A stretch of 64,000 bases of DNA from Bacteroidaceae bacterium. GTDB taxonomy: Bacteria; Bacteroidota; Bacteroidia; Bacteroidales; Bacteroidaceae. The notes beneath the pieces are model-generated. The model was not told where the DNA came from, ran no database searches, and was given only the letters and a program-made list of their open reading frames with translations. Positions 26,808-34,099 of this stretch are shown one piece after another. The stretch spans positions 62,001 to 126,000 of the forward strand of contig JAGCFO010000009.1 of NCBI GenBank assembly GCA_017650105.1, written 5' to 3'. A program made the position numbers and the translations under genes. Positions within the stretch are counted from its first letter, which is position 1. Each line of letters begins with the position of its first letter.

Positions 26808-26840
26808 CTTTTTGGTTCGGACTTTTGTTTTACCCACTCT
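26808..26840 (+). terminator. Terminator of rpsP
   Basis: An 11-bp stem (AAGTCCGAGCC / GGTTCGGACTT) with a TTTTT loop, followed by TTGTTTT. Confidence 0.92.
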
Positions 26841-26870
26841 GCGCTTCCAAAAAGATAAAAAAGGAGAAAG

Positions 26871-26898
26871 AAAAAGGACCGAGAAAGTATCTCGGTCC
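26871..26898 (-). terminator. Terminator of tRNA-Lys
   Basis: Minus-strand perfect 9-bp stem GGACCGAGA / TCTCGGTCC with a five-base loop and a following T-run (26871-26875). It lies just after the tRNA 3' end. Confidence 0.88.
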
Positions 26899-26904
26899 AC
26901 TTGG

Positions 26905-26977
26905 TACACCCTCAGGGGCTCGAACCCTGGACACCCTGATTAAGAGTCAGGTGCTCTACCAACTGAGCTAAGGGTGC
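26905..26977 (-). tRNA. tRNA-Lys (anticodon CTT)
   Basis: Complete cloverleaf on the minus strand. Acceptor GCACCCT pairs with AGGGTGT, D-arm AGCTCAGTTGGTAGAGC, anticodon stem CCTGA/TCAGG with loop CTCTTAA, T-arm with GGTTCGAGCCCC. CCA follows the discriminator directly (26902-26904), so it appears encoded here, unlike the other tRNAs in the window. Confidence 0.96.
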
Positions 26978-26998
26978 ATCCCTTTTCAAAATGCGATG

Positions 26999-27030
26999 CA
27001 AAGGTACTGCCTTTTCCCGAAACCGCCAAA
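26999..27030 (-). promoter_or_regulatory. Promoter of tRNA-Lys
   Basis: Minus-strand TTTG (27027-27030), 20-bp spacer, TACCTTTG (26999-27006), about 22 nt before the tRNA 5' end. Confidence 0.75.
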
Positions 27031-27121
27031 CGTTTTTCTCTTTTTTTTACGTGAATATTCTTTTTTTCGGCAGGAAGGGCAGCTGACAATTTGAGTTCTT
27101 CCTTTTCTCTGAGGCAAAATG

Positions 27122-27712
27122 CTATCGCACGGGGAAATTGAAAACGACATGCGTATCGCTATCGCGAGTGATATCCACTTTGAGATAGTCATATCCGGAG
27201 GGGATATGGAAATCGAGCGTTGCCTTGTCAGCTTTCTTTTCTTCAATCAGTTTGCCTTCGGGCGTGAAAAGGGAAACTTTCTGCCCGTAGTCTTTTCCGA
27301 AGATTTTCAATTGGTTTCCTTCGTTGTTCAGCAGGATTTTCTTTTCGTTAAGAAGATTGATTTGCCATCCATATAATGTGTCGGAATCGGCATATCCTTT
27401 GCGATGAAAACAATATCTCGAATCAACCGCCCCCATATAGCCCGTTTCTTCCCAACGATCGTCATCCCCACTTTGGGCAAGCTCCTTCACCGTAATGTCC
27501 CACAAAGCACCTTCGGCCAGATTCATAACGAACGAAATGGAATCGTAAGTGTCAGTAGCCACAATATCGAATATCGAGTCCTGCTCATTCATAACGAAGG
27601 CACCTTTCTTCACCTTCTGCTCGCTTTTTGTCATGAGGGAACCATTCCCACAAGAAATCATCATAGCCAACAGCATGACGTAACCTGCTTTCTTTATCAA
27701 ATTGATTCCCAT
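27122..27712 (-). CDS. DUF4738-like lipoprotein
   Basis: Exported lipoprotein, 196 aa from the chosen ATG at 27712. That start gives MGINLIKKAGYVMLLAMMISC, with lipidated Cys21. A longer reading to 27913 would translate the 21-bp repeat array and is unlikely. The mature part has no enzymatic motif; it starts with a Lys-rich stretch and ends in beta-rich sequence (LKIFGKDYGQKVSLFTPEG ... DTHVVFNFPVR). It looks like the DUF4738 lipoproteins of Prevotella and Bacteroides, but I am only fairly sure. It follows the MBL hydrolase on the same strand, separated by a 160-bp spacer with repeat array R6. Confidence 0.65.
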   Translation of the reverse strand: MGINLIKKAGYVMLLAMMISCGNGSLMTKSEQKVKKGAFVMNEQDSIFDIVATDTYDSISFVMNLAEGALWDITVKELAQSGDDDRWEETGYMGAVDSRYCFHRKGYADSDTLYGWQINLLNEKKILLNNEGNQLKIFGKDYGQKVSLFTPEGKLIEEKKADKATLDFHIPSGYDYLKVDITRDSDTHVVFNFPVR

Positions 27713-27763
27713 CAAATGTGTTTTCGTCGGACAAGAGATAAAATTCTCCCCCGACGGCTCGAC

Positions 27764-27847
27764 GTGAATTTTTTCTTTGTCCATAATTATTTTTTCCTTC
27801 TCGAAAAAAATTTTTCCCTTCTTCATATCGCGAGATTCCTTCTTCAT
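27764..27847 (-). repeat. 21-bp modular repeat array R6 (4 units)
   Basis: Four units of exactly 21 bp on the minus strand begin at 27847, 27826, 27805 and 27784. The first is the CTCGCGAT type and the second the full A5T5 type. It lies between the MBL hydrolase and the DUF4738-like gene and runs in their direction. Confidence 0.9.
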
Positions 27848-27872
27848 AATTTGCGATACTCTCTTGGGCTCC

Positions 27873-28703
27873 TTATGCCTCTTCCTGTTCGGATGGGGAA
27901 ACTTCGAATTCAAATAACTCGGAAGGAGTAGTTCTTTTCAGCGGAGCGAGATAGAAGTCTTTTCCGGCAACGATGCCAACGTTTCGCAACGTGAATTCAA
28001 CCGTTTTGTAAGCCAATTCCGGATGATTGTTCTCCTGGCTCAAGTGGCAAAGCCAAACATGAGAAGTCAGAGGCGAGAGGTGCTCGGCAAGGTAGTTAGC
28101 CGTTTCGGTATTGCAGAGATGCCCGTTAGGCCCCGCGATGCGCTCCTTCAGATAAGGAGGATAAGGCCCGTTTGCCAGCATCTCCTCGTCGTAGTTTGCC
28201 TCAACTATCAGATAATTAGCCCTGTCGATGTATTGAGAGGCCGACTCGGTGATGTGCCCCAAGTCTGTCACGAAGCAGAAAGAGCTTCCGAAGATTTGGA
28301 TGAAATATCCTACCGTATCGGTAGCATCGTGAGGCACTTCAAAAGGGGTAATGACGAAATCGCGGAAAAGAAGCGGGGTGTCCTTCTCCACATATCGCAT
28401 GCACGATACCAGTTTCTGCGTGGTGCAATAGTTTCGGTTAATGCCCACATGCGTCTCGCGCGTAGCATAAATGGGAATGTTGCAACGTTCGCCGAGTGTG
28501 CCGAGCGACTTTATATGGTCGGCATGATCGTGAGTGACAAAAACGGCTATTATGCGCTCAAATCCTATTCCTACGTCCTTCAGGCTCTGTTTTATCTTCT
28601 TTGCTGGTATGCCGGCATCGATAAGGATACCATACGTATCCGTTCCCAGGTAGTAGCAGTTGCCGCTACTTCCCGATGCAAGGCTTATAAACTGTATTTT
28701 CAT
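27873..28703 (-). CDS. MBL-fold metallo-hydrolase (YycJ/WalJ-like)
   Basis: Cytoplasmic metallo-beta-lactamase-fold protein of 276 aa. The N-terminus MKIQFISLASGSSGNCYYLG is the typical start of the YycJ/WalJ group, and the metal-binding motif HDHADH lies at residues 58-63. Further metal ligands are probably the His in VPHDATDT, the Asp in FVTDLGH and the His in WLCHLSQENNH. Members are thought to act as nucleases or phosphodiesterases linked to DNA repair or cell-wall signalling, but the reaction is not established. It is 23 nt downstream of the BamA/TamA-like gene and likely cotranscribed. Confidence 0.85.
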   Translation of the reverse strand: MKIQFISLASGSSGNCYYLGTDTYGILIDAGIPAKKIKQSLKDVGIGFERIIAVFVTHDHADHIKSLGTLGERCNIPIYATRETHVGINRNYCTTQKLVSCMRYVEKDTPLLFRDFVITPFEVPHDATDTVGYFIQIFGSSFCFVTDLGHITESASQYIDRANYLIVEANYDEEMLANGPYPPYLKERIAGPNGHLCNTETANYLAEHLSPLTSHVWLCHLSQENNHPELAYKTVEFTLRNVGIVAGKDFYLAPLKRTTPSELFEFEVSPSEQEEA

Positions 28704-28726
28704 TTATGTTGTTACTTTTTTCTCAT

Positions 28727-30919
28727 TTAGAATGGATATCCCACAGCAAAATGCCAGGCGAAATCACGTTTGATGTTTGGATGAATAATGGGATAATGCA
28801 TCACGTCGTCGGAATAGGCAGGATTGATTGCCTTCATTCCCCCGTCGAAACGTACGACTATGAATCCCAGATTCAAGCGAACGCCTGCGCCGTATGCAAC
28901 AGCTATCTGCTGCAAGAAAGAATCTTGTCGGAATTGTCCTCCGGGCTGATCGTCGTAATCATATATCGTCCAAATGTTTCCCGCATCCACGAAGAGCGCT
29001 CCATCCACCTTCCAGAACAAGTGAGGGCGGTATTCGAGGCTGGCAAAAAGCTTCAGGTCTCCCGACTGATTGATATAATCGATTGTTCCGTCGCGCGTCA
29101 CATACGACCCAGGTCCTAAACTGCGCAACGACCATCCTCTCACGCTGTTAGCACCTCCGGCGTAATATCTCTTTTCGAAGGGGAGCATTCGGGCATTCCC
29201 GTAAGGATAAGCCACACCAGCCGAGAAGTGTGCCACAAGCGCGCTTCGTTCGTTGATGTTCAAGTTTGTCGTCAAAGCAAAGTCAGCCTTCACATATTGT
29301 GCGTAGGCGATTCCTCCAACGCGATATCGTCCGAGTGAATCCTTGGGTACCCCCAACGCTTTAGAAAGCAACGACAGGGCATTACCAGCAGTTTCAATAC
29401 CGGCACGCACGGAATAATAAGCAAAAAGCTTACTTCGATCCAAAATCGTCGGCTGCGAATTGTGGTAGAATGTATATCCAGTCCGAGCTATGAAAAGGTC
29501 TTCATAGTTGAACTTCATAATCGAATTCCTGCTGTTGTATTGATCAAGATAATGATCGATAAAGTACTGGTCCTTGACGGGAACCGAAACAAAGTTCACT
29601 CCTAGAAGGTCGTAACGATGCTGCGTATAGGAGTTTACATTCCACAGATAGCTCCAAGCGCCCGAAAGCACCCGACGAACAAACTCGGGACGATCCTGAG
29701 AGTTCCACTGCAAGTCGAGTTGTGTTGTTGCTTTCGAGTGGGCAAGTGTCTCATCGCCCACAAACGGCAGAATCAGCTTTGGGAAATTGATTCCCAAGTC
29801 GGCACCGTACTCTATATAATGGTCTCCGCTATAATCCTGCAACTGAGTTATCGTTTCGTATGCTCCGCGAAGCTTCAGAGTCATCAGCTCGGAACCTCGG
29901 AAAAGATTTCGATTGGTAAAAGACAACGCAGCCGACATTCCCAAATCGCCCGCAGTATTTGTCCCGTCAAGCTCAATGCTTGTCGACATCCTTTTTGCGG
30001 GAGTCACAACGATATGACAGTCCAACGTGCTGTCGGAAGTGGCGTTGAAACTGATATTAGTGTATTTAACAGCGCCGAAACGATTATATGAATTATAGGT
30101 ATCGCGCACACGCTTGGCGCTATAGAGTTGTCCCGGGCGAATAAAGGAATGACTGGGCAACAGATTCTCGCGCATAAAGGGAGTGTCGCTATATTCATAA
30201 TACACGCTGTCAATCATATAGGTGTGCGATTGCTGGCGCAGGTTTATCGTCACATCCACTTCTGTTGAGAGTCGTGCTGTGTCGGCAATAAACGAGACGT
30301 TTTCTTTCTGTATTGAATAGTACCCTTTGTCGTGCAGGAAATCAACGATACGCGTGCGCTCCTTACTGAAAAGCGACGTATTGAAGGCTACTCCAGGTTG
30401 TAGCAAAGAATGAACGGAATCGGAACGAACGCAATCCACCAGCTGAGTATCCATTCCGCGATAACGGAGCGAGCGTATAGTGTACAACTCCTTAGGCTCA
30501 ACGAAATACGTCACCGTCGCCTTTCGCCCTTTGGTGTTAGTTATTGCCTCAACGTTTGCCTTCAGGTAGCCTTTGTTCACAAGGTCACGACGGATGCCTG
30601 CCACACTCTCCTGGGTACTTTCTTCGCTATAGATGCGTGGAGCCTCGCCCCTTTTCTGCAAAACTCGGTTTACTATGTTGTCCGAAGAGCCGGAAAGGCA
30701 ATAAATGCGCAAAGGCCATCTGAAGAGTCCGAGCACACGCGTATTAGGCGTCTGCCTTAGATTCGGCTGAGCATCGGAGGAAGAATAGGACTTATCGCTC
30801 GACACAACATTCACTTTGTCAAGCAGATAAGAGTCCTTTGGCAGATGTTTCGAAACGCTGCACGATGCCAGCGAAACAACCGCCAAAAGCAACAGAAAGT
30901 ATCGTTTGATAAGCTTCAC
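28727..30919 (-). CDS. BamA/TamA-family outer-membrane protein with lipobox
   Basis: 730-residue Omp85-superfamily protein. Two to four POTRA-like segments (about 30-310) precede a C-terminal 16-stranded barrel region (about 330-730) that ends in the aromatic FAVGYPF. The barrel contains the family's conserved YYAGGANSVRGW loop, equivalent to the VRGF/VRGY element. Its N-terminus carries a lipobox (SLASC, Cys20), unusual for an Omp85 barrel in general though Bacteroidetes have such TamA-like lipoproteins. It may insert or translocate a specific subset of surface proteins. It is followed at 23 nt by the MBL hydrolase. It is not the essential BamA, which I would expect without a lipobox. Confidence 0.88.
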   Translation of the reverse strand: MKLIKRYFLLLLAVVSLASCSVSKHLPKDSYLLDKVNVVSSDKSYSSSDAQPNLRQTPNTRVLGLFRWPLRIYCLSGSSDNIVNRVLQKRGEAPRIYSEESTQESVAGIRRDLVNKGYLKANVEAITNTKGRKATVTYFVEPKELYTIRSLRYRGMDTQLVDCVRSDSVHSLLQPGVAFNTSLFSKERTRIVDFLHDKGYYSIQKENVSFIADTARLSTEVDVTINLRQQSHTYMIDSVYYEYSDTPFMRENLLPSHSFIRPGQLYSAKRVRDTYNSYNRFGAVKYTNISFNATSDSTLDCHIVVTPAKRMSTSIELDGTNTAGDLGMSAALSFTNRNLFRGSELMTLKLRGAYETITQLQDYSGDHYIEYGADLGINFPKLILPFVGDETLAHSKATTQLDLQWNSQDRPEFVRRVLSGAWSYLWNVNSYTQHRYDLLGVNFVSVPVKDQYFIDHYLDQYNSRNSIMKFNYEDLFIARTGYTFYHNSQPTILDRSKLFAYYSVRAGIETAGNALSLLSKALGVPKDSLGRYRVGGIAYAQYVKADFALTTNLNINERSALVAHFSAGVAYPYGNARMLPFEKRYYAGGANSVRGWSLRSLGPGSYVTRDGTIDYINQSGDLKLFASLEYRPHLFWKVDGALFVDAGNIWTIYDYDDQPGGQFRQDSFLQQIAVAYGAGVRLNLGFIVVRFDGGMKAINPAYSDDVMHYPIIHPNIKRDFAWHFAVGYPF

Positions 30920-30945
30920 TAATCCTCCAATTTGATTAATTCTTG

Positions 30946-30953
30946 CAAAGTTA
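30946..30953 (-). promoter_or_regulatory. -7 box for the BamA/TamA-like gene
   Basis: Minus-strand TAACTTTG fits TAnnTTTG, 27 nt before the start codon at 30919. A clear -33 element is not seen. Confidence 0.4.
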
Positions 30954-30974
30954 AGAATAAATCAAAAAAAAATA

Positions 30975-30982
30975 TATCTTTG
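30975..30982 (+). promoter_or_regulatory. -7 box for the RNA methyltransferase gene
   Basis: TATCTTTG fits TAnnTTTG exactly. A good -33 is missing. It is divergent from the -7 box of the BamA/TamA-like gene, about 25 bp away. The leader would be about 95 nt and contains a short ATG-started frame (31016-31069). Confidence 0.45.
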
Positions 30983-31083
30983 CGGAAAATTTTCTTTCCA
31001 AACATTTATTCCAGCATGGAAAACCAACGCGTCAGGATGTATGTGAGGCTTTCTGCGGATAAAGACTAACACATTGCAGACAA

Positions 31084-31836
31084 ATGCTCAGCAAAGCCAA
31101 AATAAAACTCATCAAGTCCCTTGAGATGAAGAAGTTCCGCCAGAGCGAGGGCTTGTTTGTTGCGGAAGGGCCCAAAGTTGTGGGCAATCTTTTACCACAC
31201 TTCCATTGCCGCTTGCTTGTGGCTACCGACAAATGGCTTTTTGACAATCCGAAACCAAAGGCAGATGAAATCATTGTTGCAACAGACGAAGAACTCCAGA
31301 AGGCAAGTTTTCTGAAAAGTCCCCAACGCGTTTTGGCGCTCTTTGAAACTCCTGCCCCCTCTACAATAGAAACGGCAGATAGTTCTCTGGTGCTTGCCCT
31401 CGACGACATACAAGATCCCGGCAATTTAGGAACCATTATCCGCATTGCAGATTGGTTTGGAGTACGACAAATCGTCTGTTCTCAAGGTACTGTTGACGCT
31501 TTCAGCCCCAAAGTTGTCCAAGCCACAATGGGAGCCATCGCACGAGTCGGCATCCATTACACTAAATTGGACTCCTGGATAGAATCCTTGGCAAAGACTA
31601 TCCCAGTGTATGGAACGTTCCTGAACGGGAAGAACATCTACGACGAACCGCTCTCGGAAAATGGAGTTATAGTGATGGGCAATGAGGGAAAAGGCATCTC
31701 ACCTGCAGTTGAGAAATACATCTCAAGCAGATTGTTCATACCTAATTATCCGAAAGGAGTTGAAACGAGCGAATCGCTTAATGTTGCCGTAGCGACAGCT
31801 ATCACCTGTGCCGAATTCAGAAGGAGGATAAAATAA
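31084..31836 (+). CDS. SpoU/TrmH-family RNA 2'-O-methyltransferase
   Basis: SPOUT-class methyltransferase (250 aa) that would methylate a ribose in rRNA or tRNA using SAM. The N-terminal substrate-binding domain (1-95) has KIKLIKSLEMKKFRQSEGLFVAEG, typical of the RlmB/TsnR side. The C-terminal domain carries the three knot motifs: LDDIQDPGNLGTIIRIADWF, VIVMGNEGKGIS and IPNYPKGVETSESLNVAVA. Length and motif order are complete. It is convergent with the DUF4296 gene, 19 bp apart. The exact target nucleotide cannot be read from the sequence. Confidence 0.92.
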   Translation: MLSKAKIKLIKSLEMKKFRQSEGLFVAEGPKVVGNLLPHFHCRLLVATDKWLFDNPKPKADEIIVATDEELQKASFLKSPQRVLALFETPAPSTIETADSSLVLALDDIQDPGNLGTIIRIADWFGVRQIVCSQGTVDAFSPKVVQATMGAIARVGIHYTKLDSWIESLAKTIPVYGTFLNGKNIYDEPLSENGVIVMGNEGKGISPAVEKYISSRLFIPNYPKGVETSESLNVAVATAITCAEFRRRIK

Positions 31837-31855
31837 CATTCCTCCAACAAACGCC

Positions 31856-32890
31856 TTACTTATTATCCGGCAGAAGTTCTTCTCTCAGCGAGTCCGTCTG
31901 CACAGAATCCTTTACCACCACGCCTATCGAGTCACAAGCAAGAGTATCTTGAGCGGTAGCGACAGGCCCTTGTTGCCTATAGCGAGTGAGGCGATGCGAT
32001 GAAGTTATGATTTGATCGTTCCTGTCTGAGCTCTTGTACCACAGGCTTCCAAACACTTCGCGAATGGCTACGGAATCTCTGTTTTGCAAAGGCAGGACGA
32101 TGCGCCCGTTATCATAAAGAACAGTATCTATCGCTATGATGGAATCGTTGCTATAGGAGACCTTCAGGCTGGCGATAAGCCGTGCACGATAGGTTGTGGA
32201 TACCATGATGGAATCCTTCGATAAAGTGCAAGATTCAGAAACAACATTCTTCAGCGTGTCAGTCATAATGCTATCTGGCTGTATTGCCAAACTATCATTG
32301 ACGATTGCTGTATCGCATTCTTCCTTACATAATAGCGTATCCGTCCGCACTTCGTTAGTCGGTACGAAAATCACATCAAACATCCACTCAAACTTATCTC
32401 TTGCCTGGAAATTGCTATCCGAAGGGATAGTGAACATGAACAGATTGTTCAAATCCGATGTAGAGAGCAGTACCAGACGCCGCTCATACCAGATATCTGC
32501 CGAATCCCCCTCCACGGGAACAGGTTCTCTTCGCTTGGCTTCAGCCCGTTTCTCGTTAAGCCGTGCAATCTCCGCATCGGCACGAGCGTTCAGATGTTCA
32601 TAGATGGCAGAGAGTTCTTTAGGATTGCGTGCATACCATACAAGAGAGGAGTCCACTTGAGCACGCGTGACGTGGTGTTTTTCATAAACATAATTCATGT
32701 ACAGTTCGCGCTTGTATCTGTCTTGCCCGTTCAAATCGTTGCACATTACCTGCGCCAGATGATAATCGTAAAGGACTGCTTCCATCTTCTTGGGGCTGAG
32801 CACATCAGAGGGGTGCTCAACTTTGCAAGACGAGAACAGCGCAACAGATACTACGACAAAAAGACAAAAACAAAAATGCCTTGCTTTCAT
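31856..32890 (-). CDS. DUF4296-domain lipoprotein
   Basis: Exported lipoprotein of 344 aa. The lipobox is LFSSC (Cys22), followed by the DUF4296 domain (about 24-120: VLSPKKMEAVLYDYHLAQVMC ... HVTRAQVDSSLVWYARNPKELSAIYEHL). The rest is polar with many Ser/Asp and no recognised domain. DUF4296 proteins are specific to Bacteroidetes and have no assigned function. It is the last gene after ileS, traR and lspA, 15 nt behind lspA. Placement next to the lipoprotein signal peptidase is conserved in the phylum, as far as I recall. Confidence 0.85.
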   Translation of the reverse strand: MKARHFCFCLFVVVSVALFSSCKVEHPSDVLSPKKMEAVLYDYHLAQVMCNDLNGQDRYKRELYMNYVYEKHHVTRAQVDSSLVWYARNPKELSAIYEHLNARADAEIARLNEKRAEAKRREPVPVEGDSADIWYERRLVLLSTSDLNNLFMFTIPSDSNFQARDKFEWMFDVIFVPTNEVRTDTLLCKEECDTAIVNDSLAIQPDSIMTDTLKNVVSESCTLSKDSIMVSTTYRARLIASLKVSYSNDSIIAIDTVLYDNGRIVLPLQNRDSVAIREVFGSLWYKSSDRNDQIITSSHRLTRYRQQGPVATAQDTLACDSIGVVVKDSVQTDSLREELLPDNK

Positions 32891-32905
32891 CGAACTGACA
32901 TGATA

Positions 32906-33574
32906 TTAAGATTGTTTCTCCTTCTTATGCTTATCCTTATACTCCTGGGGCACTTCAGGATGTTTGATTCCCCAGTTCAGGCACTTGCTGTAGAAGAGAA
33001 TCACCATAAAAAGGCCTACCGTGATGCAGGAATCGGCAAAGTTGAAGATCGGGCTAAAGAAGATGAAGTGCTTTCCGGCAAGTCCGGGCATCCATGATGG
33101 CCAGTTCCACTCCACCAGGGGGAAATAGAGCATATCGACCACTTTCCCGTAGAACAGTCGCGAATATCCCTCTCCCCAGGGAACGAGGTGAGATATTGAC
33201 GACGGAGTGCTCACGCTGAAGATTTCGCCATAAAAGAGACTGTCGAAAATGTTTCCTGCCGCTCCCGCTATGATAAGCGCTAGGGCAACAAGGTATCCTT
33301 TGGGAAATCCCTTACCCGCTATCTTGAGAACATACCAGATGATGAGGACGATTGCTATCAGTCGGAACGAAGTCAGGAACAGCTTTCCGAATATCTCCAT
33401 TCCGAATGCCATACCGTTGTTCTCGGTGAAATAGATGTAGAACCAATCCGTTATGTGGATGCTCTCATATAGGCGCATACCCAACTTAACCGAAATCTTA
33501 ATGGCTTGGTCTATCACGAGCATTACTATTGCCAAAGAGGCAACAAGCAATCCGTCTTTCGTTCTCTTCTTCAT
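32906..33574 (-). CDS. lspA: Lipoprotein signal peptidase
   Basis: Inner-membrane aspartyl peptidase (222 aa) that cleaves prolipoprotein signal peptides after diacylglycerol transfer. Four hydrophobic helices are visible. Conserved elements are IDQAIK (Asp22), FTENNGMAFGM, GAAGNIFDSL with catalytic Asp111, and FNFADSCI with catalytic Asp181. It is longer than the E. coli enzyme because of an inserted loop (about 118-165) typical of Bacteroidetes. The many lipoproteins in this window are its expected substrates. It lies in the ileS-traR-lspA-DUF4296 run, 122 nt after the TraR/DksA gene. Confidence 0.96.
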   Translation of the reverse strand: MKKRTKDGLLVASLAIVMLVIDQAIKISVKLGMRLYESIHITDWFYIYFTENNGMAFGMEIFGKLFLTSFRLIAIVLIIWYVLKIAGKGFPKGYLVALALIIAGAAGNIFDSLFYGEIFSVSTPSSISHLVPWGEGYSRLFYGKVVDMLYFPLVEWNWPSWMPGLAGKHFIFFSPIFNFADSCITVGLFMVILFYSKCLNWGIKHPEVPQEYKDKHKKEKQS

Positions 33575-33696
33575 GCTGTCCTTATTGCAACGTGTTTGTT
33601 AAGCCCTTCAAACGAAACGCATCATCTACTGCATTCGTCTGATGGAACAAAGCGGTTCCCTCTCCTTTTATATCCCGAAGGAAGAAACCAGTCTGT

Positions 33697-34074
33697 TTAT
33701 CTCTTCTTTTGCTGCTTTGCTTCGATGCTAAGCGTAGCATGGGGTACGGCGCGCAGACGCTCCTTGGGAATGAGTTTTCCCGTTTCGCGACAGATGCCGT
33801 ATGTCCCGTTCTCAATACGTACGAGCGCTGCCTGCAAGTCGTTGATGAACTTAAGCTGACGCTGAGCCAGACGCATCGTCTCTTCCTTAGCAAGAGTGTT
33901 TGCGCCCTCCTCCAGCACCTTATAGGTGGGTGCCGTATCCTGATCGTCGTTGTCCTTATTCATCAGACTGTTCTTCAGGTTTTCATAATCACGCTTTGCC
34001 AGATCCAGTTTTTCAAGGATAATGGCACGGAATTCCTCTAATTCTTCTGTAGAGTACCTGGTTTTTTCTGCCAT
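33697..34074 (-). CDS. TraR/DksA-family protein with degenerate zinc finger
   Basis: 125-residue small regulator of the TraR/DksA C4-finger family. The start at 34074 gives MAEKTRYSTEELEEFRAIIL; an upstream ATG at 34140 would read into ileS. A coiled coil (about 5-85) precedes the finger region YGICRETGKLIPKERLRAVPHATLSIEAK. Only one of the four zinc cysteines is kept, so zinc binding is doubtful, a state I have seen in other Bacteroidetes members. DksA-type proteins enter the RNA-polymerase secondary channel; whether this one does is unknown. It is 25 nt downstream of ileS. Confidence 0.88.
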   Translation of the reverse strand: MAEKTRYSTEELEEFRAIILEKLDLAKRDYENLKNSLMNKDNDDQDTAPTYKVLEEGANTLAKEETMRLAQRQLKFINDLQAALVRIENGTYGICRETGKLIPKERLRAVPHATLSIEAKQQKKR

Positions 34075-34099
34075 AGTGGTATAGTTTTTATGGTTTTTG

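Noticed and set aside
27713..27913. 67-residue N-terminal extension of the DUF4738-like protein
   Set aside because: It translates repeat array R6 and would remove the lipoprotein signal from the N-terminus; the ATG at 27712 is better.
31016..31069. 17-codon frame in the leader of the RNA methyltransferase gene
   Set aside because: No terminator-antiterminator or regulatory codon run is visible; such frames arise by chance.
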